Of a stretch of DNA of 64,000 nucleotides, positions 56,050 to 64,000 are shown one piece after another; within the stretch, counting starts at the first letter, position 1, and every line of letters begins with the position of its first letter. This DNA comes from Lamellibrachia columna. Lineage: Eukaryota; Annelida; Polychaeta; Sabellida; Siboglinidae. Position numbers and translations under genes: made by a program. A model generated the notes under the pieces. The model did no database searches and was not told the DNA's origin. It saw only the letters and a list, made by a program, of their open reading frames with translations. The stretch spans positions 35,259,179-35,323,178 of the forward strand of contig OY759263.1 of assembly GCA_963662155.1 (NCBI GenBank), given 5' to 3'.

Positions 56050-56691
56050 CTATTCTAGCAGACGTCTAGGCACATGTTTAACCCTAGAGCTCTTTCTAGT
56101 TGCTTCATATACCGGACTGTTAGGAACGGTATTGTTAGGACCCTGTTCAGGTAATGCCTGTTGCTTGTTGTTGCATGGAATATCCATGTGTAGGAGAGAG
56201 TCATTATTGTTGTGCTGTGGATGTGGAACATGATTGAATGCGGTTGTTGTACACTTTACGATTCTGGACATGTTCCATTTCCTCCCCCCTTTTAGTGTAA
56301 CGCATGTACCGTTGACTTTGACAACCTCCATGGGTTGAGATAATTTGAGTTGCCCCTTCCCCATGTGTCGCGGATTCTTAACACTTACGTGATCCCCGAT
56401 TGTTACATCGATTGACTTGACACCAGGTTTACAGTCGTGATACGTTTTGTAGCGTTGTTGCTTGGTTAAGACTCTCTGTGCGATTTGCTCATGATCCTTA
56501 GTCACATTCGTAAAGTGAGTTATCTGGAGTTTAGTTTTACCACGCCTTCCCCTCATCAGTTCGAACGGAGTTTTACCCGTAAGGCCGTTTGGGGTTGCAT
56601 GATAAGCCCTTAGTCTATCCTGTGTTGCCCTAACCGGAGTTTTGCCCTCTAACTTGCCCACCTGGATTCCCTCCTTCACGGTACGGTTCAT
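56050..56691 (-). pseudogene. Integrase C-terminal part (gypsy 1)
   Basis: Continues the integrase: the catalytic Glu lies just upstream in NGLVERMNRTV, followed by TPFELMRGRRGKTK, a basic region and DHVSVKNPRHMGKG, a GPY/F-like domain. It ends with a Ser/Arg-rich tail. The frame differs from the core fragment at 56,709-57,107. Confidence 0.85.
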
Positions 56692-56708
56692 ACGTTCTAC
56701 GAGCCCGT

Positions 56709-57289
56709 TTATCTGAGGATGATATAACGATGCAAGCGAGTTATGCCATTGCTATCTAGGAAGTCTTTCATTTTGTGAGATACGAGCTGCACACCATTAT
56801 CTGTCACTAGGGATTCAGGTGTACCTTCTCTAGCAAACACATTGTCCAGGAACTGAATCATCTTATCAGTTGTTACCTCCTTTGCGAATTCCACTTCACA
56901 CCACTTGGAGTAGTAGTCTACAAGAACCATTACAAACTTGTATTTGGGATCGTCAAACGGTCCCATAATGTCCAATGCTAGTTTTTGCCAGACTCCGTCT
57001 GGTAACTGCACAGGTTGTAGCAGAGTGGAGTGGCAGGTGTAGACTTTGTTGCGCAGTGCGGGCAGTTCCGAATTGCGTCTTCCACGTGTCGGTCCATAGC
57101 TGGCCACCAGTAGTGTTGACGTAGTCGTCTCTTCACGAGCGTCATGCCGAAATGTCCTTCGTGCGCCAGTTGCATCACACGTGATTGTAGAGTTTCGGGG
57201 ATGACAATTCGGTCGCCTCGATGCAGTAGCTCATCGTTGATTGATAGTTCATCCGATACGTCGTAGAGCGCTTGCAGAATAGCAGACAA
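56709..57289 (-). pseudogene. Integrase zinc-binding and core domains (gypsy 1), two frames
   Basis: The frame 56,978-57,289 has the HHCC domain (HEGHFGMTLVKRRLRQHYWW, NCPHC). The frame 56,709-57,107 has the core start LALDIMGPF and LVTDNGVQLVSHKMKDFL, the first two catalytic Asp. The overlap of the frames marks a frameshift at about 57,000-57,100. A frameshift also separates it from RNase H at about 57,305. Confidence 0.88.
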
Positions 57290-57304
57290 TGTCTTGCGCG
57301 CAGG

Positions 57305-58369
57305 TCATTTTGACGTCATGTACCTCGTCGCAAGTTGCATGTCGCCGTCGTCGCGTGTAGCAGTTTTCAGTTCGTTCACAGAGATAGCGCCTCGAGTAGA
57401 CTCGTCAATTCGCGCGATGCATTCGTCGTTTGTGCTGTCATGGCTGTATTCGTCAGGTTGAGCAGCCACTGGTAGTCTTGATAGACAATCAGCCATGACG
57501 TTGTTAACGCCTTGCACGTATGTGACGTTGAAATTGTACTCCAACATCCTTGCTGACCACTTGTTGATGCGATGGCTGGTGCGCTCGGAGGCTGAACCCT
57601 TTGTAGTCAGAACGTTCACAAGCGGTTTATAGTCAGTTCGTAGATTGAAGTGTCTGCCCCAGAGGAATGTTCTAAGACGTTTTGTAGCCCAGAAGCAGGC
57701 TAGCATTTCTTTCTCGATTACAGAGTACTTATTCTCTGTATCAGATAGAGTTCTCGAGATGAACACGATGATTCTCTCCTGACCATCCGATATCTGGGTG
57801 AGTACGGCGCCTAAGCCGTATTTGCTCGCATCTGTCGTTAGCACAGTTTCGACTGCGTCAGAGCAATCGAATCGTGACAACACTTGTTTCGCCGCAATGT
57901 CATGCTTAAGTTCATTGAAGATTTGCTCGTGCTGTACCCCCCAGGTGAACGGTACGTCTTTTTTCATCATCTGTCGCATTGGTGCCACTTTGGTTGCAAA
58001 GTTTTTGAAGAACTTCGAAACGTATTCGCAAAGCCCCAGGAAGGAACGTGGCTGGTCTTTGCTCTCTGGTGCGGGTGCATCTAGAATAGCTCTCACAAGG
58101 CTTTCTTTGGGTGTGATCCCTGCAGAGGTGATCGTATGCCCAAGATAGTCCACAGATTTCTGACTGAATCTGCATTTCTCTCTGTTCACGTTTAGACCGT
58201 GCAAGCGAAGTTTGGTCAAAACAGTTCTGAGAATACGGTCATGCTCGATCTGGCTGGTTGCGTAAATCAGAATGTCGTCTTGAAAGTAGAGTACGCCCTT
58301 GACGTCTTTGAAGATGACATGCATCATTCTTTGGAACAACGATGATGCTGACGCTAGTCCGTATGGCAC
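57305..58369 (-). pseudogene. RT C-terminal half and RNase H (gypsy 1)
   Basis: Reads MPYGLASASSLFQRMMHVIF, the catalytic FQDDILIY box, the connection SFLGLCEYVSKFFKNFATKV, then RNase H with VLTTDASKYGLGAVLTQ, EKEMLACFWATKRLR and NVMADCLSRLP. It is open over 354 codons. The RT N-terminal half lies in another frame upstream. Confidence 0.93.
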
Positions 58370-58775
58370 GCGTGTAAACCGGTACAGACCGTCGGGTGTG
58401 ATGAAAGCCGTAATGTCCTTCGACTCCTCTGTTAGCGGGATTTGGTTGTACGCGGAACTCAGTATATATCTCTGCTTTCTTGAGTGTCATTAGCATTTCG
58501 TTGATGTTCGGTAGTGGGTGAGTTTCGACGATGATCTTTGAGTTCACGTCGCGTAGGTCGACACACATGCGTATTGTGCCGTTGGGCTTTCGTGCCACAA
58601 CGATTGGTGACACCCACTTTGAAGCTTCGATCTGCTCAATGACGCCATTATTCTGGAGTCGTTTGATTTCGTCCGACAGTGCTGGCTGCACCGACAGAGG
58701 TATTTTGCGTACTTTGTGTTGTACCAGTGTTTCTCCGTCTCGCCATTGTATGCGATGTTTGAAGTGTTTAGCCAC
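58239..58775 (-). pseudogene. RT N-terminal half (gypsy 1)
   Basis: Reads RRLQNNGVIEQIEASKWVSP-type text (EIKRLQNNGVIEQIEASKWV), IVVARKPNGTIRMCVDLRDV and NINEML, the fingers and palm start of a Ty3/gypsy RT. Reading shifts frame at about 58,440, before the segment that leads to FQDD. Confidence 0.9.
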
Positions 58776-59541
58776 TGTAGTGCTGTTCTGTTTGTGAGAA
58801 CAGATTGCCGTAGAGTGCGTCTGGTATAATTGTGTATGGTGAGCCCGAGTCGACTAGAATGTTCACTTCGATGCCTTCGATGCCTTCGATCTGTACGGTA
58901 CATCTTGGACATTTGATGTTTGTTTGTGCCTTCTCGTCTTTTTCGATGATTAGCACGTAATCATGTGGCTTGTCGTCTGGCTGCTGTACGAGATGAACGT
59001 TGTTTCTCTTTGCGAAACACACTTTTTCGTAGTGTCCGATTTTTTTGCATTTGCGGCACTTTTGCTTCAATGCCGGGCATTGTGGGTAGTTGGCCTGATG
59101 TTGAGCCGAACCACATCTATAACATTTGTTTGTATGTTTTTTGTATTTGTCGTACGTGCTTACTTTCCGTGCGTAAGTTTTCTTTTGCCTTACTTCATTC
59201 ACGGATTCGGTACTGAAGGGGTTAACGCTATTTTGAGCTTCCATACTCCTAGCATCTTTTATTGCACTTTCTAGCCTCACAGCTACGACAATAGCTTTGT
59301 CTAGGTCAATGTTCTCATCAGCCAGTAGTCTTTCACGAATTTTATGATTGTTCATCTTTTCAATGAGTTGGTCGCAGATTGCGTCGTCCAAGAAATCGCC
59401 AAAGTCGCATGTTGACGCCAAATCTCGTAACACTGCTATGTACTCAGTGATCGATTCATGCTGCGTCTGTGTGCGCTTCCTGAACGTGTAACGCTCGGCT
59501 CTCTTGTTTCTGATGATTCTGTATTCGTTTTCCAACTTCAA
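58768..59541 (-). pseudogene. Gag C-terminal part with two zinc knuckles, and protease start (gypsy 1)
   Basis: Gag core (ITEYIAVLRDLASTCDFGDF), zinc knuckles at residues 140-155 (CYRCGSAQHQ...C) and 162-175 (CRKCKKIGHYEKVC), then a retropepsin start with the DSG triad at residues 231-233 (VDSGSPYTIIPDALYG). Gag and protease are in one frame. The N-terminal Gag frame is 59,592-59,774. Confidence 0.92.
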
Positions 59542-59591
59542 GTTCGTCTTTTCAAATTCGGTAGCACTTGGCGGGTAGAAGGTTAATTCTT

Positions 59592-59774
59592 TCAGTTTTG
59601 AATAGCGCCGTTGACCCTCTGTTCCAAACGAATGTAACAGCGTTTATCACTGAACTGTTCGCCGTCGATAGCTATTATGTACGTGTCCCATTGACATTTC
59701 CATTCGTGCCACGCAATCGGCGGCGGTCCGGGTTTTTCCAAGAACTTCGCTGGCGCATCGATCAAATTCGCCAT
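59592..59774 (-). pseudogene. Gag N-terminus (gypsy 1)
   Basis: MANLIDAPAKFLEKPGPPP, then WHEWKCQWDTYIIA, a usual Gag start in this lineage. The frame departs from the rest of Gag at about 59,600-59,640. Confidence 0.75.
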
Positions 59775-59857
59775 GTTCCCGTTTAGTTCGCTTACGTTGC
59801 ATGCGTAACTTACATATTTGCGTGTAGTCTGATCCTAGCTGTCTCGTCGCCATAAAA

Positions 59858-60020
59858 TGTTGTATCTTGGCGTACGTTGTACGTTGTAATTGCGAAATTA
59901 CAAGAGACGATGTATAGAACAAGATTGTTTAATTCAAGATGTCCGACCACTTCCTTGATCCAAAATAGTAATCCAGCTTCGATCAACGAAACGTGAATTT
60001 ACAATAATGAGAACACAACA
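59858..60020 (-). repeat. 5' LTR of the Ty3/gypsy element
   Basis: 163 bp; partner of 55,806-55,968. Followed on its outer side by the CAAAG duplication at 60,021-60,025. Confidence 0.95.
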
Positions 60021-60363
60021 CAAAGGAAAGTAACAATTTCCATACGAACACGTGCGAACACCCGCCTCTGGGCATGACTGCACGTTCAAATATTGGAAGA
60101 TGACGCCTATATCTTTGAACGGTTTCCACCAGTTGATCTATGAAATAATATGTCTCTTGGACACATATGAAAAAAATCAAAGTGGTTTTATTGAGAACAT
60201 CTCAACGCTAGCTCAGCGGAGTTACACCTTCAGATTACCGTGTGCGACCCGAATCGGTCTAAATTATACTCGGCACATTATAACACGAATCAGTCCGAAT
60301 TATACTTAGTAATAAGCAGTACTACAACATCCCCTTTTCCTGATTAGTTCAGTCGATAGTCCC

Positions 60364-60630
60364 TCAAGTGTTCTGGAACCCGCCTAGTTCGCGTGGACCT
60401 CCGAGTTGGGGACATGGTACACGGTCCGGGGTCAGGCGGAATGTCGCTCGCATTTGCCTCAGTGGGAAAGCTATGATGGTCGTTGGATCTCCCGTTCGTT
60501 TAGCAAACCTGGTGATGTATTGCGTCGGTCGAGGTTCTAGCTCTCTGAGTTGTCCACGGTTTCTTCGCAGTCGTCTGCCGTTGGGTGTGACCACAATGTA
60601 GCTCTTCGGTTCGTTACAGTTCTCACTCAC
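60364..60630 (-). pseudogene. Pol C-terminal tail (gypsy 2)
   Basis: PKSYIVVTPNGRRLRRNRGQ is the common end of Pol in K02A2.6-like gypsy elements. The rest is a proline-rich tail. Confidence 0.75.
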
Positions 60631-60879
60631 TGTTGCTGGGAATCATGCTTTGCCAACTTGGCTGCGTACACGCACTCTCTGTTCTACGTAGAGTGGGGGA
60701 GGTCGTTACCGCTCGCGTGGTCATGATGCCGTTTCATTGCATCTCGACGTTCCTCCAGTCGGTCTCGTTGTGCAAACAGTCATGGATCACTGTGACTCGG
60801 AAGTAGCGTTACCAGTGGTCTTCCGAGAAGCATTTCACCTGGGGAAGGTAAGTTCGTGTCGACAGGTGTCGCTGTTAAG

Positions 60880-61600
60880 TTAAGCAATGCAAGCTGGATG
60901 CCACTGCCGTTTCGCAAGGCTTTCTTCACAATCGGTTTTCACGTGTCTTACATTTCGTTCGATGAATCCGTTGTTCCGCGCATAGTGAGGTGAACTCGTC
61001 ACGTGATTTATTCCCCATGATTCAACAAACTCCGCGAAAGGTTGTCTAGTGTACTGTGGACCATTGTCTGTCATGATATCGTCGGGACGACCGAACAATG
61101 CACAGTATCTCTTCAGACGATCTGTGACAGCTCGTCACAGGTGTGCGGATTTCATCGACCAGTGGATACTTGCTGTATCTGTCCGTGATTAACAGATATT
61201 GTCTGTTATCGATTACAAACATGTCTGATACGATAAACTGCCACGGTCGCGATGGTAGTTCGTGTGGTATCAATGGGTCGCGTATGTTTGCATCCTGGTG
61301 TTCCTGGCAAGTCTCGCACAGTTTACAGATGCGTTCGATATCATTGTTAATGTTCAGCCAGTATACACAGTTACGAGCAAGACGTCGCGTTTTCTCAAAG
61401 CCTTGATGTCCGTTATGCAACTGTTCAAGAATGTCTCGTTGCATGCTCGCTGGTACAACAATCTGCCGTCCTTTGAACAGTACACCATCCTCTCTGGCTA
61501 GTTCATCCCTGAAAGACCAATATGGCCTCAGTTCAGTTGGTAATTCCTTGATGTGTTCAGGCCATCCGTGATGTACGACTTCCTTGAGTCGGTTCAACAC
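60880..61600 (-). pseudogene. Integrase (gypsy 2), two frames
   Basis: The frame 61,046-61,600 carries the HHCC-type domain (LHNGHQGFEKTRRLARNCVY, ICKLCETCQEHQ) and SDMFVIDNRQYLLITDRYSK with the first Asp. The frame 60,880-61,098 carries the second Asp and Glu (DDIMTDNGPQYTRQPFAEF, NGFIERNVRHVK). A frameshift lies at about 61,100. Confidence 0.88.
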
Positions 61601-61665
61601 ATGACATCGTATTGTCTCCGCTCGCAGTAGGATCTGTTTCGCTACAGGAAAGTTGATGAGGCCGA

Positions 61666-62094
61666 TTAGAATATGGCTTGTGTCTTCTCTTCGAGTTTCA
61701 GTCCATCGACACGTTTATCTAGCTCAATGTCTCTGTCATGTTCTGGGTTTGGTAGTCTGCTTAGAACGTCGGCGAGAGTCATCTGCTCTCCGGGTCGGTA
61801 CACGATGTCGCCGTTGTATCCCTGGATCTTCAATAACATTCGTTGTAACCTTGGTGGAGCTGCATGCAGTGGTTTTGTGCAAATCGTTACCAGTGGCTTA
61901 TGACCTGTGATCACGGTGAAGGATCTACCATATAGGTATGTGTGGTATCGCTGAATTCCATGTACCACTGCCAGCAGTTCTCGTTCGATATTGCTGTACC
62001 TCGACTGACGTTCTGTCAACGTCTTCGAACCAAACGCGACTGGTCTCTCATCTTGGATCAGTGCCACTCCTAGCTCTTTCTTGGAAGCATTCAA
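61666..62094 (-). pseudogene. RNase H (gypsy 2)
   Basis: NASKKELGVALIQDERPVAF, ERELLAVVHGIQRYHTYLYG and MTLADVLSRLP. The usual DHKPL reads GHKPL here. A frameshift separates it from the RT. Confidence 0.85.
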
Positions 62095-62960
62095 GCCTTA
62101 GTGACCTTGTTGCATTGTAGTATTTCAGGCAGGCATTCTCCAATACAACTTCTTTCAGGTCGTCTACCTGCTTCTGGTAGGCACTGTCCCACATCCAGTT
62201 TGTGTCTTCCTTGAGAATACCATGAAGCATATGCGATTTCTCAGCAAAGTGCGGAATGTACTGAGACAAGTATGTCATCATGCCGAGGAATATCTGTAGG
62301 TCTTCCTTACACTGCGGTGCTGGCATGTTCTGGATGTCTCGTACTTTCGCAGGATCTGGCTTGATACCCTCGGCTGTGTACGTATTGCCGTAGAACGAGG
62401 TAGATTCCTGCTCGATGAAGCATTTGTCGCTGCTGAAAATGAGGCCTTTTTCTGCTGCTCGATTCATGAGGTTGATCAGGTTGGCATCTTGGTCCGCTAA
62501 ATTCATTCCATGTGCACACACGTCATCAGCGATGCTCACAACACCATTTAGCCCTTCCATGATCTCGTCTATCCTCGCTTGAAATATGTCCTTGGATGTG
62601 CTCAGTCCGAACGGGAGTCGTTGCCAACAGTATCGACCAAACGGTGTTCGAAACGATGAATCTTCATCCAGATGTATTGCCCAGTAGCCTGCTTTTGTGT
62701 CTAGATTACTGAACACAGTGGCATGTGCAAACTCTGGATTCAACTCTTCGACCGTCGGGATCTTGTGCGGACATCTCTTCAGACTGTCATTCAGTCTTTT
62801 TTGGTCTAAACATATGCGGATGGAACCGTCCTTGTTTGTGGCAAAGGTGAGTCTTGCAACAGTCAGCGTGCTCCTCGACCTTGCGTATTGTGTGACACCG
62901 TGTTGTCAATTTCTTGCTTCAGCTTGTCTTTGATATGCTCGCTGCACTTTCGTGGTGCGT
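62048..62960 (-). pseudogene. Reverse transcriptase (gypsy 2)
   Basis: The frame 62,048-62,743 has VFSNLDTKAGYWAIHLDEDS, TPFGRYCWQRLPFGLSTS and VVSIADDVCAHG, with ADD at the catalytic site as often in this lineage. The N-terminal part (to about 62,960) is readable only in other frames. Confidence 0.88.
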
Positions 62961-63324
62961 CATCTTTGAGATGCAACTTCGCAGTTCCTTCGGGCTGGCA
63001 TTACTTTGGGTTTGCCATGGTCGCTTGTGTTGTCACGGACGTTGTCAACGTTGATCGTTACAAGATGTAGTCTTTCACATGTTGGTAGTCCAACGAAGGC
63101 AGGTCCATCTACGTCAACAACGTAGAATGTAGCTTGGTCCCATACAGAGTTCTTGCGTTGGCACGGTATTTGGATTGTTCCGAAACACGGTATCTTCTGC
63201 CCATTGTACGCTGTCAGTTTGACATTATCCAAGGCTGTCAACAGTTCGTTAGTGTTTGCACGTTTTCCATATATTTGTCTGAATGTGCGTAGAGGCAGAG
63301 TGTTTAGCATTGCTCCCGTGTCAA
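62960..63324 (-). pseudogene. Retropepsin (gypsy 2), disrupted by a tandem array at its active site
   Basis: On the minus strand an active-site IDTGAMLNTLPLRTF lies at about 63,325-63,280, followed by KIPCFGTIQIPCQRK and FYVVDVDGPAFVGLPTCERL. Upstream of the active site, where Gag and the protease N-terminus should continue, the DNA is a 41-bp tandem array. Confidence 0.85.
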
Positions 63325-64000
63325 TGTGTGTAGAGGCAGAGTGTTTCCCATTGCTCCCGTGTCAATGAGGGTAGAGGCAGAGTGTTTCCCATTGCTCCCG
63401 TGTCAATGTGTGTAGAGGCAGAGTGTTTCCCATTGCTCCCGTGTCAATGTGGGTAGAGGCAGAGTGTTTCCCATTGCTCCCATGTCAATGTGTATAGAGG
63501 CAGAGTGTTTCCCATTGCTCCCGTGTCAATGTGCGTAGAGGCAGAGTGTTTCCCATTGATCCCGTGTCAATGTGCGTAGAGGCAGAGTGTTTCCCATTGC
63601 TCCCGTGTCAATGTGGGTAGAGGCAGAGTGTTTCCCATTGCTCCCGTGTCAATGTGGGTAGAGGCAGAGTGTTTCCCATTGCTCCCGTGTCAATGTGTGT
63701 AGAGGCAGAGTGTTTCCCATTGCTCCCGTGTCAATGAGGGTAGAGGCAGAGTGTTTCCCATTGCTCCCGTGTCAATGTGGGTAGAGGCAGAGTGTTTCCC
63801 ATTGCTCCCGTGTCAATGTGGGTAGAGGCAGAGTGTTTCCCATTGCTCCCGTGTCAATGTGGGTAGAGGCAGAGTGTTTGCCATTGCTCCCGTGTCAATG
63901 TGTGTAGAGGCAGAATGTTTCCCATTGCTCCCGTGTCAATGTGGGTAGAGGCAGAGTTTTCCCCCATTGCCCCCGTGTCAATGTGTGTAGAGGCAGAGTG
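63289..64000. repeat. 41-bp minisatellite made from the protease active-site segment
   Basis: GTAGAGGCAG recurs every 41 bp from 63,289 (63,330, 63,371, 63,412 and on) to the window end: about 17 full units and a partial one. On the minus strand the unit encodes DTGAM-NTLPL. Units beyond the first read CCC where the first has AGC. Confidence 0.97.

Larger units (their letters stand above)
55806..60020 (-). mobile_element. Ty3/gypsy LTR retrotransposon, full length, 4,215 bp
   Basis: Two 163-bp LTRs (55,806-55,968 and 59,858-60,020) start TGTTGTATC and end ACACAACA, flanked by CAAAG on both sides (55,801-55,805 and 60,021-60,025). The LTRs differ at three positions by eye (about 98% identity), so the insertion is young. 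On the minus strand a primer-binding-site candidate TGGCGACGAGACAG starts five bases after the 5' LTR (59,852 downwards); the tRNA was not identified. Order gag, protease, RT, RNase H, integrase is of the Ty3/gypsy type. Several frame changes make it defective as read. Confidence 0.95.
60026..64000 (-). mobile_element. Second gypsy-type LTR retrotransposon, partial in window
   Basis: Minus-strand pol fragments from protease (63,310) to the C-terminal tail (60,364). A polypurine tract GGAAAAGGGGA (about 60,341-60,330) is followed by TGTTGTAGTAC, the likely start of the 3' LTR at 60,329, with an AATAAA at about 60,190. The 3' LTR end is not resolved and may be cut by the first gypsy element, whose right duplication lies at 60,021. 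Gag and the 5' LTR are beyond 64,000. Confidence 0.8.

Noticed and set aside
63289..64000. CRISPR-like array (regular 41-bp repeats)
   Set aside because: The units are contiguous with no unique spacers, and the unit is a piece of a retropepsin gene in animal DNA.

Overview
The window reads as gene-poor, repeat-rich nuclear DNA from an animal, most likely a marine invertebrate. Support for this: spliced exons with consistent GT(or GC)-AG borders encoding sushi (CCP) and HYR domains plus a transmembrane segment; CR1/L2-type LINEs; a tRNA-derived SINE; Ty3/gypsy elements; and a Polinton/Maverick. The mix would suit a cephalochordate or hemichordate, but the species cannot be fixed from the sequence alone.

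Layout. 1-18 kb holds degenerate tandem repeats, decayed LINE fragments on the minus strand (2.05-3.34, 5.56-6.50, 8.63-9.74, 12.08-13.93 kb, the last with a plus-strand LINE nested in it), MITE-like inverted repeats, a fold-back element with an AT loop, a SINE at 14.9 kb and a 5'-truncated LINE at 16.2-17.7 kb. 18.15-27.93 kb holds the only convincing host gene: eleven plus-strand exons with matching intron phases (two cysteine-bearing exons, HYR, three CCP, HYR, CCP, one transmembrane helix and a short acidic tail). A tandem duplication of about 1.07 kb in it copied one CCP exon together with the SINE in its intron. 28-34 kb holds microsatellites and another plus-strand L2/CR1-like LINE carrying a minus-strand CR1 copy.

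34,293-47,476 is a complete-length Polinton of 13,184 bp: AG...CT ends, 6-bp target duplication (AACGTG), terminal inverted repeats of about 0.9-1.0 kb, and the full gene set on one strand: protein-primed DNA polymerase B, packaging ATPase, several small conserved or membrane proteins, integrase with chromodomain, minor capsid protein, a basic glycine-rich core-type protein, major capsid protein and adenain-like protease. It landed inside the reverse transcriptase of the LINE, whose 3' part resumes at 47,483. Integrase, minor capsid protein and protease are open, but polymerase, ATPase, major capsid protein and two small genes carry frameshifts or stops, and the polymerase seems to lack its exonuclease region. 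The inverted repeats hold a repeated composite module (CCAAT-type box, GTCACGTGAC palindrome, CRE) with invariant spacing, plus CTCF-like motifs; this is the most intriguing feature of the window.

48-64 kb: a G-rich minisatellite, a 36-bp minisatellite, a short LTR element with a gag remnant (52.56-54.56 kb), an almost complete Ty3/gypsy element with 163-bp LTRs and a 5-bp duplication (55,806-60,020, minus strand), and a second minus-strand gypsy-type element from about 60.33 kb. In the second element the protease active-site segment has been amplified into a 41-bp tandem array that runs off the end of the window.
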